Assembly: GCA_900766775.1 (NCBI GenBank)
Contig: CAAFXN010000175.1
Span: 1 to 6,186 of the forward strand
Direction of reading: 5' to 3'
Origin: Bacteroidales bacterium
Lineage (GTDB): Bacteria > Bacteroidota > Bacteroidia > Bacteroidales > Paludibacteraceae
Length of the DNA stretch: 6,186 nucleotides
Shown: positions 5,070 to 6,186 of the stretch, piece after piece
Layout of the letters: each line of letters starts with the position of its first letter
Position numbering within the stretch: the stretch's first letter is position 1
Translations under genes and position numbers: made by a program
The notes under the pieces: generated by a model
Told to the model about the DNA's origin: nothing
Seen by the model: only the letters and a program-made list of their open reading frames with translations
The model's database searches: none

Positions 5070-5101
5070 AGTCTTTCATCCTTCGTCCTTTATCTTTCAT
5101 C
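5070..5101 (+). repeat. 32-base spacer repeat, second copy, adjacent to the rsgA start
   Basis: This matches 4909-4940 at 31 of 32 bases and ends only 4 bases before the rsgA ATG at 5106, so it supplies the whole region in which a ribosome would bind. It contains TATCTTTC (5091-5098), one base from a -7 box, but no TTTG at the right distance, so I do not call a promoter. Confidence 0.9.
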
Positions 5102-5105
5102 CATT

Positions 5106-6029
5106 ATGGGTCTGGTCATCAAATCCACGGGTAGCAGTTACCTTGTTTATTTTCCGAACGGAGATACCCTTGATTGTCATGTCAAGGGTAATTTCCGTAT
5201 TAAGGGTATCCGCTCGACGAACCCCGTTGCCGTGGGCGACCATGTGGAGGTGCAGACCCTTGCCGACGGCACCAATTGGATTACCGCCGTCTGCGAGCGT
5301 AAGAACTACATCATCCGTCGCTCCACCAACCTCAGCAAGGAGTCGCATATCATCGCCGCCAACCTCGACCAAGTGGCGCTCCTCGTTACCGTCAACCACC
5401 CCGTTACCTCCACCACCTTCATCGACCGCTTCCTTGCCACCTGCGAGGCGTATCGCGTGCCTGCCACGCTTATCTTCAACAAGATAGATCTCCTCCGCCC
5501 CGAGGAAGAGCAGGCACTGCAAGCCCTGCGCGCACTCTATGAGTCGCTCGGCTACGCAACCCATGCCATCTCCGCGCTGGACAGTTCAGACTTGTCGGCA
5601 GTGTCCGCTATCTTCACGGACAAAATCACGCTGCTGAGCGGCAACTCGGGCGTGGGCAAGAGCACCCTGCTTAATGCCATCTTCGGCAAGCCGCTGGCAC
5701 GCACGGGTGCTATCTCCAATGCCCACAACAAAGGCACTCACACCACCACTTTCTCCGAGATGTACCCCCTGCCAGAGCACAGCGGTTGGATTATTGACAC
5801 CCCGGGCATCAAGGGCTTCGGCACTATTGACATGCAGAAAGAAGAGGTGGGGCACTACTTCCGCGAAATCTTCCACATTGCGCAAGACTGCCGCTACAGC
5901 GACTGTACCCACACGGGGGAGCCCGGCTGTGCTGTCTATGAAGCGGCATTGGACGGGCGTATCGCCCCCAGCCGCTACGAGTCGTACCTCTCTATGTTGG
6001 GCGACTGCACTGAGAGCAAATACCGATAG
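5106..6029 (+). CDS. rsgA: Ribosome small subunit-dependent GTPase A
   Basis: RsgA is a circularly permuted GTPase that binds the 30S subunit late in assembly and releases other factors on GTP hydrolysis. The 307-residue product has an N-terminal OB fold (about 1-70). The GTPase motifs follow in permuted order: G4 NKID (125-128), G5 SAL (156-158), G1 GNSGVGKST (179-187), the G2 threonines (212-215) and G3 DTPG (231-234). The C-terminal zinc knuckle is complete: Cys262, Cys267, His269, Cys275. The ATG at 5106 gives a standard Bacteroidetes N-terminus (MGLVIKSTGS). It follows pyrH and frr, forming a ribosome-related cluster, but the 334-base spacer from frr is full of repeats and holds no convincing promoter. 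Transcription is therefore either read-through from upstream or from a promoter I cannot recognise. Confidence 0.96.
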   Translation: MGLVIKSTGSSYLVYFPNGDTLDCHVKGNFRIKGIRSTNPVAVGDHVEVQTLADGTNWITAVCERKNYIIRRSTNLSKESHIIAANLDQVALLVTVNHPVTSTTFIDRFLATCEAYRVPATLIFNKIDLLRPEEEQALQALRALYESLGYATHAISALDSSDLSAVSAIFTDKITLLSGNSGVGKSTLLNAIFGKPLARTGAISNAHNKGTHTTTFSEMYPLPEHSGWIIDTPGIKGFGTIDMQKEEVGHYFREIFHIAQDCRYSDCTHTGEPGCAVYEAALDGRIAPSRYESYLSMLGDCTESKYR

Positions 6030-6039
6030 TTTTCAGCCC

Positions 6040-6077
6040 TAAAAGTGCCCCAAAAGACCATAAAAGTGTTAAAAGTG
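6040..6077 (+). repeat. Three TAAAAGTG copies after rsgA
   Basis: TAAAAGTG occurs at 6040-6047, 6061-6068 and 6070-6077, with the variant CAAAAGAC at 6051-6058 between them. The block lies just after the rsgA stop and before the C-tract. I see no hairpin terminator for rsgA in this stretch. The purpose is unknown and a simple-sequence origin is possible. Confidence 0.55.
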
Positions 6078-6088
6078 TATAAAAATTA

Positions 6089-6099
6089 CCCCCCCCCCC
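6089..6099 (+). repeat. Homopolymeric C11 tract
   Basis: Eleven consecutive C residues lie 4 bases upstream of the TTTG of the last promoter. Tracts of this length are prone to slippage and to sequencing error, so the length may vary in cells or be inexact in the assembly. Confidence 0.9.
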
Positions 6100-6103
6100 G
6101 TAT

Positions 6104-6140
6104 TTTGAACAATCATTCGGTTTTATTTTCGTATCTTTGC
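6104..6140 (+). promoter_or_regulatory. Promoter for a gene beyond the right edge
   Basis: TATCTTTGC (6132-6140) is a perfect -7 box. The nearest TTTG (6104-6107) is 24 bases away, longer than the usual 19-21, so the promoter may be weak, activator-dependent or use a poorer -33 box. Transcription would begin near 6146. No start codon is seen before the window ends at 6186. Confidence 0.6.
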
Positions 6141-6186
6141 ATCGAATTTAGCTTAACAATTGGATTTGGTTTTTATTGGTTAGCAT

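Noticed and set aside
5091..5098. Promoter for rsgA using TATCTTTC within the 32-base repeat.
   Set aside because: The box lacks the final G of the consensus and no TTTG lies 19-21 bases upstream. It would also put the start almost on the ATG.

Overview
The window looks like a chromosomal segment from a member of the Bacteroidetes, most likely the order Bacteroidales. This rests on four promoters that match the Bacteroidetes type (TTTG, about 19-24 bases, then TAnnTTTGC), the lack of clear Shine-Dalgarno sequences at most starts, the gene order pyrH-frr-rsgA, and protein sequences that read like Bacteroidales versions of these families. I cannot name a genus from sequence alone. The housekeeping genes are visibly rich in G/C-ending codons, while the spacers between them are crowded with short repeats.

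Layout. Bases 1-268 are non-coding: a tandem 11-mer, then three related units of about 20 bases, then a promoter. A two-gene hipBA toxin-antitoxin operon follows on the + strand (269-1854, 4-base overlap). A strong bidirectional hairpin (1876-1915) separates it from a convergent gene on the - strand (1918-3024) for a DHH/DHHA1 phosphoesterase of the NrnA type, which carries a GC-rich palindrome in frame. This gene and pyrH (3284-3988) are divergently transcribed from overlapping promoters. pyrH (UMP kinase), frr (4211-4771, ribosome recycling factor) and rsgA (5106-6029, small-subunit maturation GTPase) follow on the + strand. The window ends with a C11 tract and another promoter (6104-6140) for a gene beyond the edge.

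How the genes relate. PyrH supplies UDP for RNA and DNA precursors, RRF splits post-termination ribosomes, and RsgA checks 30S assembly, so the + strand cluster is a growth and translation block. The DHH enzyme probably finishes RNA decay (nanoRNA, pAp or similar small substrates). HipBA is an accessory kinase toxin module and is probably independent of its neighbours.

The most unusual feature is the repeat content. The two spacers flanking pyrH carry the same set of modular palindromes and 14-base units in opposite orientation, so that each copy reads directly into a start codon: the DHH gene on one side and frr on the other. A second repeat family fills the frr-rsgA spacer and ends 4 bases before the rsgA start. 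A third, GC-rich palindrome occurs both in that spacer and, in a related form, inside the DHH coding sequence. I find no CRISPR array, tRNA, rRNA or insertion sequence.
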